64,000 bases of DNA from positions 3,303,117 through 3,367,116 of the forward strand of contig OX465121.1 of assembly GCA_949987565.1 (NCBI GenBank), read 5' to 3'. Positions 42,571 through 53,520 of the stretch are shown piece after piece (the first letter of the stretch is position 1; every line of letters starts with the position of its first letter). The notes beneath the pieces were generated by a model. The model searched no databases, was not told the origin of the DNA, and was given only the letters and a program-made list of their open reading frames with translations. A program made the position numbers and the translations under genes. Origin of the DNA: Luidia sarsii. Lineage: Eukaryota > Echinodermata > Asteroidea > Paxillosida > Luidiidae.

Positions 42571-42759
42571 AATATTACTGTACTCAGAATTATCTGTTAG
42601 AAACCCCTTAAGCATACAATTAAAAAACACCACAAATTGATATCATAATCTATAACTTGGGTTGACGATTTTCAATTTTCCCTCTTTTTCCTCCTAACAT
42701 GGTATTTAGTTTTAGGAAACGTTGTCAATGTTATGGACATTGACAAATTTGCATAGAAA

Positions 42760-42850
42760 ACTTTGACTGGACCGGGACTTAAGCCCGAGACCGTGCATTT
42801 ATGTACCAGTGCATGGTAGCGTACCCGTGATTAACGTAGGGCCTACCCTA
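42760..42850 (-). repeat. tRNA-derived SINE head
   Basis: Plus-strand AACTTTGACTGGACCGGGAC matches the flank of the SINE at 16160. The minus strand has GGTCTCGGGCTTAAGTCCC, a diverged B-box region, and ACGCTACCATGCACTGG, a plausible anticodon arm. Confidence 0.45.
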
Positions 42851-43556
42851 CACTTATCATTCATTGAAAGCAGTAGAAGTTGAATTTAAAAACCTTTCCA
42901 TATTTTTTTCTGTTCTGATTAGCATGAGCTGCAACACGAGTAATATTTAGAAAATCTATCGCCCACGTGCGTTTGTAACCCCAACGCCTGCTTAAAATAA
43001 TCGTTTGCGTTCCTAGCTACATGCACATGCACATGCACATGCCATACTACGCTGGTACCGTGCATGTATTGTACATACAGGCCTATACGTACACAGTATG
43101 TACAAATATAAAGCGATCTGTTGTCATGGTTACTGGACTCTCCTGTTAATATCTCTTCATCGAAAGCTTTCTCACTAGACCTAGCTGGAATCCATTTTAG
43201 TGGGAGATAATGTGGTCGTACTTGGCCAAGCAGTGAGGTCATACAAATTTTGTCAAAACAGACCCCCCCAAAAGGAAATAAATTCAACCTAGCCCTCCTA
43301 GGACATCCAAAGGCCAGGTGTCGTATTGCTGGCTACTACGAGGCAGCTAGTGGGTTTTGCATGGCCCCATTCACACGAGGCCTTGATATATGGCCTTGCT
43401 ATGCCAATGCTAATTAATTAATTAATTCAGGTCATGAATGGAGAATACTGGAATCTGCTATAGGCAAGCGGGTCATGACTGTCAGTGTGGGAGCCCTTCA
43501 GAAAATTCCGTAAAATGCAAAAAGGAAGACATTAATTAATTAATTAATTAATTAAT

Positions 43557-43700
43557 TAAAATTTAGTGGGCCAGACGTTTCGATCCTAGCAGGACCTTTC
43601 TCAAAGGCAGAGAGAAAGGTCCTGCTAGGATCGAAACGTCAGGCCAACTAAATTTCAAGATTTGTATTTTGGTAATTTCAGTCGGTATGCAGTTTGCAAC
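43557..43700. mobile_element. Two Penelope tails fused tail to tail
   Basis: Minus-oriented tail (TTTAGTGGGCCAGACGTTTC) and plus-oriented tail (CGAAACGTCAGGCCAACTAA) meet around GGCAGAGAGAAAGG, making a palindrome of about 100 bp. (TTAA)n lies just upstream. Confidence 0.85.
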
Positions 43701-43858
43701 ATTTTTGTATATCACTCTAATTAATTAATTAGTTTAATAATGATTGGGTAGACTATAATTATGGACAATTTGGGAGGTTAATTGACTTTTCATGTCTAAG
43801 GAGTGGAGGCGACCGGAGGATATTAAGTAGTATAAGAGGAGCTGGATTTACCCCGATT

Positions 43859-45330
43859 GGTGGTGCAAATGAGGTGGTGCAGAGGTGGTGCTGAGGGTGG
43901 TGCAGAGGGTGGTGCTGAGGGTGGAGGGTGGTGCAGAGGGGGTGCTGAGGGTGGTGCAGAGGTGGTGCTGAGGGTGGAGGGTGGTGCTGAGGGTGGTGCA
44001 GAGGGTGGTGCAGAGGGTGGTGCTGAGGGTGGTGCAGAGGTGGTGCTGAGGGTGGTGCAGAGGGTGGAGGGTGGTGCAGAGGGGGTGCTGAGGGTGGTGC
44101 AGAGGATGGAGGGTGGTGCAGAGGGGGTGCTGAGGGTGGTGCAGAGGGGGTGCTGAGGGTGGTGCAGAGGGGGTGCTGAGGGTGGTGCAGAGGGTGGTGC
44201 AGAGGGTGGTGCAGAGGGTGGAGGGTGGTGCAGAGGTGGTGCTGAGGGTGGTGCAGAGGGTGGAGGGTGGTGCAGAGGGGGTGCTGAGGGTGGTGCAGAG
44301 GGGGTGCTGAGGGTGGTGCAGAGGTGGTGCTGAGGGTGGTGCAGAGGGTGGAGGGTGGTGCAGAGGGGGTGCTGAGGGTGGTGCAGAGGGTGGAGGGTGG
44401 TGCAGAGGGGGTGCTGAGGGTGGTGCAAAGGGGGTGCTGAGGGTGGTGCAGAGGTGGTGCTGAGGGTGGTGCAGAGGTGGTGCTGAGGGTGGTGCAGAGG
44501 TGGTGCTGAGGGTGGTGCAGAGGGTGGAGGGTGGTGCAGAGGGGGTGCTGAGGGTGGTGCAGAGGTGGTGCTGAGGGTGGTGCAGAGGGTGGAGGGTGGT
44601 GCAGAGGGTGGAGGGTGGTGCAGAGGGGGTGCTGAGGGTGGTGCAGAGGGGGTGCTGAGGGTGGTGCAGAGGGGGTGCTGAGGGTGGTGCAGAGGGTGGA
44701 GGGTGGTGCAGAGGGGGTGCTGAGGGTGGTGCAGAGGTGGTGCTGAGGGTGGTGCAGAGGGTGGTGCTGAGGGTGGTGCAGAGGGTGGAGGGTGGTGCAG
44801 AGGGTGGTGCAGAGGGTGGTGCTGAGGGTGGTGCAGAGGGTGGAGGGTGGTGCAGAGGTGGTGCTGCACTGTAAAAACGAACTGCACCTCATGCACTTCT
44901 GCAATGGCACATATTTGTCCCAGAATCATGAACTCTTGAAGCACCTACTGTACTTCATGCACATGGAATACTGTAGCTCAAGCACATGTGGCATTGCAGT
45001 CACTTGAGTAAAAGTCGGATGAGGTGCATGAAGTGCTTCATGTACAAGAACATCTCCCTATTTATTGTACCTCAACCACATGGAGTGAAAGTGAGCATCA
45101 CCTAGTACTCATGTGTCGTGCACCATGTGCCTCAACATACTTCATCCATGTGCATGATGTGGGCACCGTTTTTACAGTGTGAGGGTGGTGCTGAGGGTGG
45201 TGCAGAGGGTGGAGGGTGGTGCAGAGGGGGTGCTGAGGGTGGTGCAGAGGGGGTGCTGAGGGTGGTGCAGAGGGGGTGCTGAGGGTGGTGCAGAGGGGGT
45301 GCTGAGGGTGGTGCAGAGGTGGTGTTACCT
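43859..45330. repeat. GTGGTGCAGAGG minisatellite, interrupted
   Basis: Over 1 kb of 12-bp units GTGGTGCAGAGG and GTGGTGCTGAGG with GTGGAGG variants, split by a small insertion at 44867-45179. Minus-strand open frames of 383 and 373 codons run through it as low-complexity His/Pro/Thr repeats and are not genes. Confidence 0.97.
44867..45179. mobile_element. CACTGTAAAAACG-ended element nested in the minisatellite
   Basis: 313 bp with ends CACTGTAAAAACG and CGTTTTTACAGTG, flanked by TG on both sides; removal restores the 12-bp repeat. Internal words such as TTCATGCAC and GTGCATGAAG recur in both orientations. Probably a CACTA-type non-autonomous element. Confidence 0.9.
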
Positions 45331-45900
45331 TCCTCCCTGACCGTGTTTTTTTAAAAAATAATTGCGACAAGGCAGGTGGGGGTAAATAAAGGTCGAAACG
45401 GGTGCCTAAAACCAACCGGAACTCACCACAACATTCCTTGAGTGGTCAACGGGCAATATACGTTTTAAAGTAATTTATTGAACTCTTTCCTTCACGCTTG
45501 TAACAATGATAACAATATTTAAAACGTTAATAATAAAAGTTAGTCAGCGAAAGACACGGCGAGTCTATTGATAAAACGATAAAAAAAAAATAGCATAAGA
45601 AACCTTGAATTCATCTACCGTTAAATTAACTACAAAATAAATAACAGTCGAAACGGATGCCTAAAACCAACCGGAACTCACCAGAACATTCCTTATGTGG
45701 TCAACGGGCAATATACAGTTTGAGGTATTTTATTGAACACTTACACGTTTGTAACAATAACAATAATAACTTAATAAGTAAACGAAACGCCGTGAAACTG
45801 ATCAGACATTAATAATAATAAAAGTAATCGGCGAAAGACACGGCGTGTCTATTAATAAAACAAAAGAAACATAACTAGCAAATGAAACCTCGTACCTAAT

Positions 45901-46343
45901 TACCGTTAAATAAACTACAAAACAGAAATTAATGAATAAAAATGGAAAGTACGACATTTACTTTTAAACCGATACATATACTTGTTTTCGGAAGTGTTCC
46001 AACCATGCAAAGGTTTTTGTTTGTTTTTTAAAAATCAAGATTTAGTCTTTTGATCATATCATCTATGAGCTCCGTTAAAATATCGAATACATTTAGTATA
46101 AAACGATCGACTAAGGTCGACAGGATCAAGTTTCCACTTATTGAGTACTTGGTCAATGATATCTTTTATGTTCATTCGCTCGTAAGTAAATGGACCGACA
46201 CCAAGACGGCTGGTCAGCGCACTAAATACGAGAGGGGTGCGTTTTGTAGAGGGTAGGGCCAGTGGTCCCTTATGCTGAAATGAGGGTGGATGTGATGCGC
46301 TATCAATGTGCACGACTCAGCATGCAGCCATTTTGTTTTAGGT
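45901..46343. other. Spacer, no gene recognised
   Basis: AT-rich sequence between the foldback half-copy and the next inverted-repeat element. May be the distal part of the half-copy. No coding content. Confidence 0.35.
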
Positions 46344-47423
46344 TAAGCCGTGTTTCCACAGGACTTAATTTTGTAAAACTACCGAGGCTGAGCGGAAGAA
46401 TGACAAAATTAAGTCCAGTGGGGACGCTCGGTAAACTGACGTCCATGTCAAGTTACTGCTACCGTGGTGTAAAACTAACAGCTTTCTAACAAGGGATAGC
46501 AACAACCCCGACCCATTGCAAACCGTGTCTCTTACACCCAACCAGTCAAACTGAATAAATGTCCAAAAACAGACCCAAGGAGCATTACCATTGGACTCAC
46601 AATCCAACTAAACCCACCACAGGAACCACCCCGCCACAACCCAAAGACAATCATCCGAAAGGAATCATGTCTTTGCCCAAGAAAATGGCACAACTCTAGA
46701 TATCTGCCAAACCAATCCAACCCATCTACACCCCTCTTCCAAACTACTTTTCATTTTATACTCTGGAATGGCGCGAGCCATCCACCGACATAATCCACCC
46801 CGAACCTAACTCTGGAAGTAATTTTTCGCGGGATTCCTTCCCCAAAACTCCACCAACCAATACTCTAAACCCATCTGTCGAACCAAGTGTTTCTGCAAAA
46901 GAGGCATATAAACCCAACCTCCCCTTTTCTCAAACCGAATTTTCCTCCTTTCTGCAGCTGTGTCCGCACTGGACTTAGTTTTTACCGAGCCCGTGGGTAA
47001 CATTCCAATGGGTAAATCTTCCCGGCGTCCGCAATTGGACTTTTCGACTCGGGTAAACTAACCGAGACGATGGGTAAAACTAACCGACTCATGTACATGT
47101 GCATGTACTCTAGGCACACAAACACGTTGTAACCCTGCGCCCGCACGAGTCTTGCATACAATAACGTAACATGCAGGGCGCCGGATGTGTTTTTTACCGA
47201 GTCGCTTACCGAGACGTCGTGTCCGGATTGGACTTATCGACTCGGTTAAACTGACCTGGTCAATTTAACCGGGCAGAAGTTAGTCGGTTAAACTACTCAC
47301 TTGAGTCGGTTAAGTTACCTGGGAGGAAAACTTCCTGGGTTGTCCGCACTGGACTTAAAATGGTCAATTTAACCATTTGCTCGGTTAGTTTACCGATTTT
47401 AAGTCCAGTGCGGACGCGGCTAA
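46344..47423. mobile_element. Self-similar inverted-repeat element (about 1.08 kb)
   Basis: Left TTAAGCCGTGTTTCCACAGG and right AGTCCAGTGCGGACGCGGCT are related inverted ends of the same type as the element at 18046. Words such as GCACTGGACTTA and CTCGGTTA-TTTACCGA recur in both orientations, chiefly in the right half. No transposase frame seen. Confidence 0.65.
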
Positions 47424-47699
47424 ACACACGGGTGAGAATCTCGCGACTCCCACCTAAACAATGATTTTTTTTTTATTACCGACAAACCACACTGACGGCC
47501 GGCCAGGGATCCCATGTGGCACTTGCGGAGGAGTGGTTACACCAAGGAGGTATTAGGCGAGCCTAATACCTCCTTGGTTACACCCACCCTTGCACAGCCT
47601 AGCACAACCCCTCAGCATCGCCCATGTATAGGCGCACTCTACACTTCCGCTCCAACCACAACAGGCACAACTGCAGTACCTCACCTACGAGAAAACTAT

Positions 47700-48105
47700 T
47701 TGTTGAAAATCGACGACGTTTTGTCAATTTTCAACCCCGCGTCAACCCAGCATCGACTTCGAGATTGCTTTCAACCCGGGTTGAACTCAACCCTGCTCCG
47801 GAACATCGTTGACATTTTCGCCCAGGATTGCAATTCTCAACCCGGGTTGAAAACGCAAGTGGGAAAAAAAACCGGGTTGAGTTCGCCCCGGGTTGAGAGC
47901 CGTGGGATTTGTTGATCATTATGGACGCGTAGTGTTGTACAACGATTTCGCGTTGCGCTGCACAAGTTTCTAGTGTGAAAAGTCCGCGGCAATCTCGGGG
48001 TTGAAGTCGCCCCGTGTTGAAAACGATACTGGGTTGAACGCGGGGTTGAGAAATTCTATTTTAAACCCGGGGCGAGAATTTCTCAACCCGGGTTGGCTAT
48101 ATACA
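47700..48105. repeat. Cluster of CAACCCGGGTTGA palindromes
   Basis: CAACCCGGGTTGA and near variants (CGGGGTTGAA, CAACCCTGCTCC) occur repeatedly in both orientations, together with TAGTGTGAAAAGTCC. It has the layout of the self-similar elements, but I could not fix its ends. Confidence 0.6.
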
Positions 48106-48265
48106 TGATTGTCAAAGACACCTTTTTCCATTCCGATAATGACAGGGATATTGCTTCAAGACAAGCAAATTATGTGCCTACAGCCAGAGAAGTTGTCATG
48201 TTTCTTGTGCCTGTACAGAACTCGAGGCAGCGCTGCCTGTGCATGTGGGGTTTAATACCCCATCC
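48095..48265. repeat. Dispersed repeat shared with the element at 15447
   Basis: Complement matches 15565-15675, sharing the order CCCACATGC, CAGGCAGCG, TACAGGCA, AGAAACATG and ACAATCATGTA. Confidence 0.65.
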
Positions 48266-48384
48266 AACCACGTACGTATAAATAAATTATACGTCCGTGC
48301 ATGCAACAAAAAAAATATGGCATGTTTGTTCGTTGCACAGTACAATATCTACAGTGTAGCACTGCCAAGCATGCGCACTCGGCC

Positions 48385-48630
48385 GTCTCCCAACACGGGT
48401 CGAACTCAACCCGGAGACGTTCACACAACGGCTTTCAACACATGTTGAAATTTTCAACACGGGTCGAGAACTCTCAACCCACCTCCCGAGCAGGGTTGGT
48501 TTCAACACGGGTCGAGCGCTCTACACGGGTCCGACCCGTGTTGAAATGTTGTAGTGTGAAAAGGTCAGTCATTTCAACACGGGTCCGACCCGTGTTCAAC
48601 ACGGAGTTTGTTCATAGTGTGAAAAGGCCT
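48385..48630. repeat. Cluster of CAACACGGGTCGA palindromes
   Basis: Words CAACACGGGTC and GACCCGTGTTG alternate in both orientations. The right end reads GTTCATAGTGTGAAAAGGCC, and GTTCATAGTG is the same terminus as the gypsy-nested element at 29711-30166. Confidence 0.65.
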
Positions 48631-49737
48631 TTAGTAATGGTATTCTTGCATGGGGAGCATGCTTCCTAAGTGATACTAACATATTCCTTTTAAAAAACGA
48701 GTGGTCCGAATCGCCAATTTCGCTGGCTTCAATACTGACCTTTTTTTATCAATCATAACATGTTAACAATCAAAGATGTTTATAATCATCAGCTATATAG
48801 GATCACTTATGCATCAAACGGTTGCTGATTCTTTACCAATTTTAATTAACCCTTTAAACTCAGGCCCATTTTTGCGAGGTTTGCATGTGCTGTGATTTTG
48901 TCCTCACAAGTACACCTTTCTTGTCAGAAACCCCATCACATTAAATATTATTCTAAAGCTTACCTATTGAGCTACATTTCTGTGAAGATATAAATCCTCC
49001 AGGGGCTTATGGGAAAAAATTGTGGCCATTTTAATCTGTCATCTGAATTTGATTTTTTTTTTCATATTTATGTTAATTTAATAATTTTAGAAAAATACTG
49101 AGAAAGTTTTGACTTCATTTTTGTATTCTGCAACTAATTCTCTTTCTATCTATATAAAAATATGTACACAAAAGTGAGTATTACCCCCCCAAATGATGCC
49201 ATTCAAATGATCCATTACCATGCCTGTAAACGTGTATTGGTCAATGTACATGCACATACATGGTAGATAAACAATCATACATCCAACTAGTTTATGCCAC
49301 TTCAAGATCGTCTTTTCTTTGCTCTCATTGAAGAAATTCAACATAATCTAAAATGTCTTCTTTTCCATATGTTGTTCTGGAACACCGGCCAATATGTAGT
49401 GTCTTTTCAGGCTTCTTCTGGGGCATTCTGAAGCTGTAGTATGAAGTATTTGACGCGATAATTCAACCGGAAGTTGCACACTTTGGGCCGAAACTCGCGA
49501 ACGCTTGTGAATGACAGAAAAAGGATTGGTCTGGCTTCTTTTTCATCCCATATTTTTTTTTTATACGTCCGACATAGGGTACCTTACTATGGTTAGAAAG
49601 CTTGTTTATTCACCTTTCTTAATGGTACCACTTTTGACCAACAGAGGGCGGTAGATAAAGAGTTAAAAGGTGATTTATTTTATCGGACGCCGGCGTCCGT
49701 TTTTGTACAGGGCTGAGTTTAAAGGGTTTTAGCACAT
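48631..49737. other. Intergenic stretch, no gene recognised
   Basis: AT-rich, with no recognisable coding or repeat structure apart from homopolymer runs. Confidence 0.35.
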
Positions 49738-49959
49738 GTGTACACTGTTCACGTTGAATTTGACATTCATTCTCATCATACTCGACAATGGACTAACTTT
49801 TATCCACCATTAATTCGTACATCTTTGGATAAAAGAACAATTATATATGAAGGACCAAATTTATGGAACTCTTTCAAGGAGAATTTGAAAGCCTCCAAAA
49901 GTTTAAAAATCTTCAAACGGAACTTCAAAAGGATCATATTGAATGATTACAATCAATAA
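49738..49959 (+). pseudogene. C-terminal fragment of a non-LTR retrotransposon (LINE) ORF2
   Basis: The frame encodes HSHHTRQWTNFYPPLIRT, EGPNLWNSFKENLKASKS and a basic end with FKRNFKRIILNDYNQ. The pattern HNTR, then RT, then GPKLWNSL, then SFK-KLK is the usual very C-terminus of LINE reverse transcriptases after the catalytic domain. The copy is 5'-truncated, as is typical of LINEs. Its 3' UTR probably extends to about 50500. Confidence 0.7.
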
Positions 49960-50500
49960 GCATCAACTGTGGAATCGATTAGCTTGATGATCTTTTTTGA
50001 AATTATTTTCCTTCTTGGTTATCTCAAAACCTATGAGACTGTTAATAAGCATGTAGAGTATAATTATGACTTGTCTCCGTCTTGTGTTTGATCTTGGTTT
50101 TTGGCGTGTTAATGAATTACCAATAACTATCAATCATTTCAAATTATCTTAAAGAATAATTATATTATTTCAAATATGAAGGTCTTACCTTGTATAACGT
50201 GTTGTCTGAGGAATCAAAATAATCTATAAAGTTGTCAATCATTAAATGGAATTCTAAGAGAACCTTAATTAATAATTACAAAGATTAACTGGACCTTTGT
50301 GAAAATGATTAACTTCTCCTTTGACTTATGGAAATTATCTATTATAATGTCTTGTCTCTGTCGTAGTCTTGTGTTTGTTTAGTGTTTGTAATATATTGTG
50401 TTCTAATATGTAGCATAATTATAATGTATTCGTAGATTTATACAAGGATCCACACTCATAAGCTCTGCTCCTTCGTGGGTGCCTTCACAGTACAACCTAT
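49960..50500 (+). mobile_element. LINE 3' UTR (probable)
   Basis: AT-rich tail following the LINE stop, ending near CATAAGCTCTGCTCCTTCG. Assignment is from position only. Confidence 0.4.
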
Positions 50501-50781
50501 GGTTTATAAACAGAAAATCTAAACTATATATAGGCTTAAAGTGATACTGTACTGTGAACATAAATTTAATGAATGAAAATAATGAATGTTTGAATTAAAT
50601 TTTCACGGTTTTTCTGATGACATGGACGACGGATCAAGCCGAAGCTTACGCAGGTGCGTTATATTATGTATACATTGAGTTTGATTAAGCAGGGAAGGAA
50701 ATGTTTGACCTTCGAAATTAATGTATTGCTACTTTATGATGTACACGGTAATCTTTCAGAGTCGTGAAGTGCGATAGCATT

Positions 50782-50997
50782 ATGTCCAACGACGAGCGCC
50801 CTCTGCCGTCCGATGTCGTCTCGCCCGCCAAGTCCCCCACAGCTGCGGCTGACGACGGACAGCCAGCTGCCGTAGAGGGGGCCCCGGCCAATGCTGATAT
50901 GACGTCAGAGCAGAAGATCACCTTCGCCTGCGTCGCCCTGACCACTCTGGCCAACACGATGTCCTTTTCGATCATCGCCGTGTTTTACCCCATCGAG
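50782..50997 (+). CDS. SLC18B1: SLC18B1-like MFS transporter, coding exon 1
   Basis: Starts MSNDERPLPS at the ATG at 50782 and ends at FYPIE before GTGAGC. The preceding CTTTCAG at 50752-50759 looks like an acceptor, suggesting a 5' UTR exon further upstream. Residues 1-44 form a Pro/Ala/Asp-rich cytoplasmic tail; residues about 45-70 form the first membrane helix (ITFACVALTTLANTMSFSII). Phase 0 out. SLC18B1 belongs to the vesicular amine transporter branch of the major facilitator superfamily and in mammals is reported to carry polyamines. Confidence 0.8.
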
Positions 50998-51447
50998 GTG
51001 AGCTTGCTGGGCCCCTGTCCGTCAAATGACGCCATGATTTACATGCAGGTACATGTAGTTGGTCAAGGCCATTGGAGTGCTCACGGCACGCCGAATAGGG
51101 AAATCCCGCGTGGACCTATTTCAACAAAATTCTCACTGACCCTCAAAGCACTATAACATACCTATGATGATTGACCGCACGGGGGTACATTACGCTATAC
51201 ATGTATCCACGGCAATTCATTGACTGGCGCCCCTACTCCGGCAAAGATGGTTGACTGTTGTTTTGTGAAGGCTCTCGTCTACATTCTGGATTGCTCAGCT
51301 GGTAAGAGGACAGGCAAATGTTAGAGGTAAGAGGACAGGCAAAATAAAATAATTTTATTTTCATTTGCCTAGTATAATAATACTTAATAGCGTAGAGATG
51401 TGCCTTTTTATACAAGGGCACGGCATGATTAGGTAGGCTGACCAGCC

Positions 51448-51560
51448 TCCTACCAACAAAACCACGCTTGTGGGTGGACAGAGAGTAGGATTCCAACCAC
51501 CTACCCTCTGCCCTGCAGACGAACGCTTCGATCGTTTGTCCACGCCGCCTCCCGATCCTC
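51448..51560 (-). repeat. tRNA-derived SINE in transporter intron 1
   Basis: The minus strand has GGCGTGGACAAACGATCG, then AGCGTTCGTCTGCAGGG, then a B-box-like GGTTGGAATCC, in the order of a tRNA D arm, anticodon arm and T arm. Degenerate, so a SINE head. Confidence 0.45.
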
Positions 51561-51678
51561 TGCGTGCAACTAATAACATTTGCCATTTTCCTCACTGAAG
51601 CAAAATGGCCAGTTTCAGTCCGTTTCTCGTCATTTTTTAGCCGACAATAAGACTTTTATTATTTTCTCCCTATCTCAG

Positions 51679-51774
51679 GCAAAGGAGCTGGGCATGACGC
51701 AAACATCTATCGGACTGGTCTTCACTATCTGTGCCTTTGCATCGGCTATCAGCTCTCCCTTGTGGGGTAAATTT
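51679..51774 (+). CDS. SLC18B1: SLC18B1-like MFS transporter, coding exon 2
   Basis: 32 codons between CTCAG and GTGAGT, phase 0 both sides. AKELGMTQTSIGLVFTICAF and ASAISSPLWGKF form helix 2 and the start of the loop 2-3 motif of the major facilitator family. Confidence 0.85.
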
Positions 51775-52722
51775 GTGAGTACTCTTTTCAGGGTTTCCTA
51801 TACTTGTGTTCAGGGCGTAATGGGACTGGCATACTGTAGTAGATAATTACAGTCCCCTCAGACTCATTTTGGAATCAACAGGAATTGCACAGAAACCAAT
51901 GGGAGTGAGGATGTTTGAAACATTCGCGACGCATTCAGGAGGGCAATTTGAAGGAAACCTCTGGTCCAGTTAGCGGCGGAGTGACCCGGAATACCGTGGG
52001 AATGACAACTCATGCCTGGGCATTCGGAGTGCAGTCTGACAGGATTGTGGATACCCTCGCTGTGTTTCAAGTAGCTGCATTCGGGAGCTGTCAGGAATGG
52101 GCAAGAATCACTGGAGGCGAGATCCTAGCGCATTTCTAAATATTCGAACGGCATTTTGGAAATTCCTCATTCCGGCTTGTTCTGTTTGACTCCAGCAGAG
52201 TCCGAATGAGTGTGACGAGGTGCTTAACCAAAATGCTGTCAATACATCCTTGTAAGAATGCCTTCTGGTTATTTAGAATAAAGACGTCCCGATTGATTCT
52301 AGCACATTTCGAGCACTTAAGCCTCATTGTATTTAGAATACATAGGCAATACTTGAAATGCTATCATTGATAATGCAGTCCACGGATTTGGTACAAGTTC
52401 TGAAGTCGATTTCACTACACCCATCGTAACTTACGATCCATCGCAAGACAATGAGCGATGCACAGAAACCGTACGGCCTATCCCAACTTACGATGGGTTA
52501 TCCGTCATAAGTTCAGTTACGATGCATCGTAATGCTTTGTCAAATCCACCCCTGGAGTTTTCTTTCCGACCACATTTTGGGCTCAAATATAAAGGGTTTA
52601 AATTGATTCTTCCAATTAAAACAGCAGTGGTCATAAAGAACGGGGAGTGTATGGCTAATGCACCTAAAAGAAGTTTGGAAATACGGTGAAGCAAATCAGT
52701 TCAATTTGATTTTTTCTCGCAG

Positions 52723-52796
52723 ATTCCGGTGACCGGAGCTCGCTTGGTATTCCTGTCCGGTGCCTTCGTCAGCGGTGTCTGCAATATTCTGTTGGG
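52723..52796 (+). CDS. SLC18B1: SLC18B1-like MFS transporter, coding exon 3
   Basis: IPVTGARLVFLSGAFVSGVC and NILLG, from CGCAG to GTGAGA, ending in phase 2. Completes the loop 2-3 motif (WGKF-IPVTGAR corresponds to GxLxDRxGxR) and helix 3. Confidence 0.85.
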
Positions 52797-52859
52797 GTGA
52801 GAAATCGTTTACGTGAATGCTCTCTCTGTTTCTCTTTGTTTGTCTGTATATCTTATCTA

Positions 52860-53270
52860 TCTACGTCCCTATGTCCGTCACTGTCTCAGTCACTGTCTCT
52901 GTCACTGTATCTGTCACTGTCTCTGTCTAAGTCTCTGTCTCTGTCTCTGTCTCTGTCTCTGTCTCTGTCTATGTCTCTGTCTCTGTCACTGCATCTGACA
53001 CTGTATCTGTCTCTGCCACTGTCTCTGTATCTTGTCTCTGTCTCTGTCTCTTTCACTGACCCTGTCTCTGTCTCTGTCTCTGCCACTGTCTTTGTCTCTG
53101 TCTCTGCCACTGTCTCTGTATCTTGTCTCTGTCTCTGTCTCTGTCTCTGTTTCTGTCTCTGTCTCTGTCTCTGTCTCTCTCACTGTCTCTGTCTCTGTCC
53201 CTGTCCCTGTCTCTGACACTGTCTTTGTCTCTGTCTCTGTCTCTACCACTGTCTCTGTCTCTGTTTCCCA
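52860..53270. repeat. (TCTCTG)n microsatellite in transporter intron 3
   Basis: About 400 bp of TCTCTG hexamers with TCACTG and GCCACTG variants, lying wholly between the donor at 52797 and the acceptor at 53372. It opens many frames, none coding. Confidence 0.97.
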
Positions 53271-53372
53271 TTCCACTCGGTGTGCTGAGTGGGCGATCAA
53301 GTCTTCCGTGTATTCAAACTCCTCAGGAGATGAACGTTGGTGTATTTTGGATGCTCTCGTCCGTACTCTTAG

Positions 53373-53520
53373 GTTCATCGACGCCACGCCTAACTTGGCC
53401 ACCTTCACCGGCTTCAGCTTGGCCCTTCGTGCCGTGGAGGGACTAGGCATGTCCGCCTGCGACACGGCGTCCTCGGTCATCGTGGCCCATGCCTTTCCCG
53501 ACAACGTCGGCATTGCTGTG
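53373..53520 (+). CDS. SLC18B1: SLC18B1-like MFS transporter, coding exon 4
   Basis: The acceptor CTCTTAG leaves G to complete a Gly with exon 3. Then FIDATPNLATFTGFSLALRA, VEGLGMSACDTASSVIVAHA and FPDNVGIAV before GTAGGT. It covers helices 4 and 5. The stretch DTASSVIVAHAFPDN is typical of SLC18B1 (TASSSILAKAFPNN in the human protein, to my knowledge). An upstream acceptor at CTCAG (53328) would put an early stop in this phase. Confidence 0.85.

Larger units (their letters stand above)
43858..46260. mobile_element. Half-copy of the foldback family
   Basis: Order of modules is as in one arm of the foldback at 5574: a GTGGTGCAGAGG minisatellite, then TTTTTAAAAAATAATTGCGA, then TCGAAACGGGTGCC and ACCAACCGGAACTCACC. 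The last block is present twice (from 45370 and from 45646). Neither the zinc-finger gene nor a second arm is present. The right boundary is uncertain. Confidence 0.65.

Noticed and set aside
43759..44944. Proline/histidine-rich proteins of 383 and 373 residues
   Set aside because: Two overlapping frames through a 12-bp minisatellite. Composition only, no unique sequence.
53328..53372. Earlier acceptor for transporter exon 4 (after CTCCTCAG)
   Set aside because: In the phase left by exon 3 it meets a stop codon almost at once. The acceptor at 53371-53372 keeps the frame and matches the family.
52797..53446. Ser/Leu-rich and Arg/Asp-rich open frames in the (TCTCTG)n tract
   Set aside because: Hexamer repeats keep all frames open, and the tract lies wholly inside an intron defined by matching splice phases.
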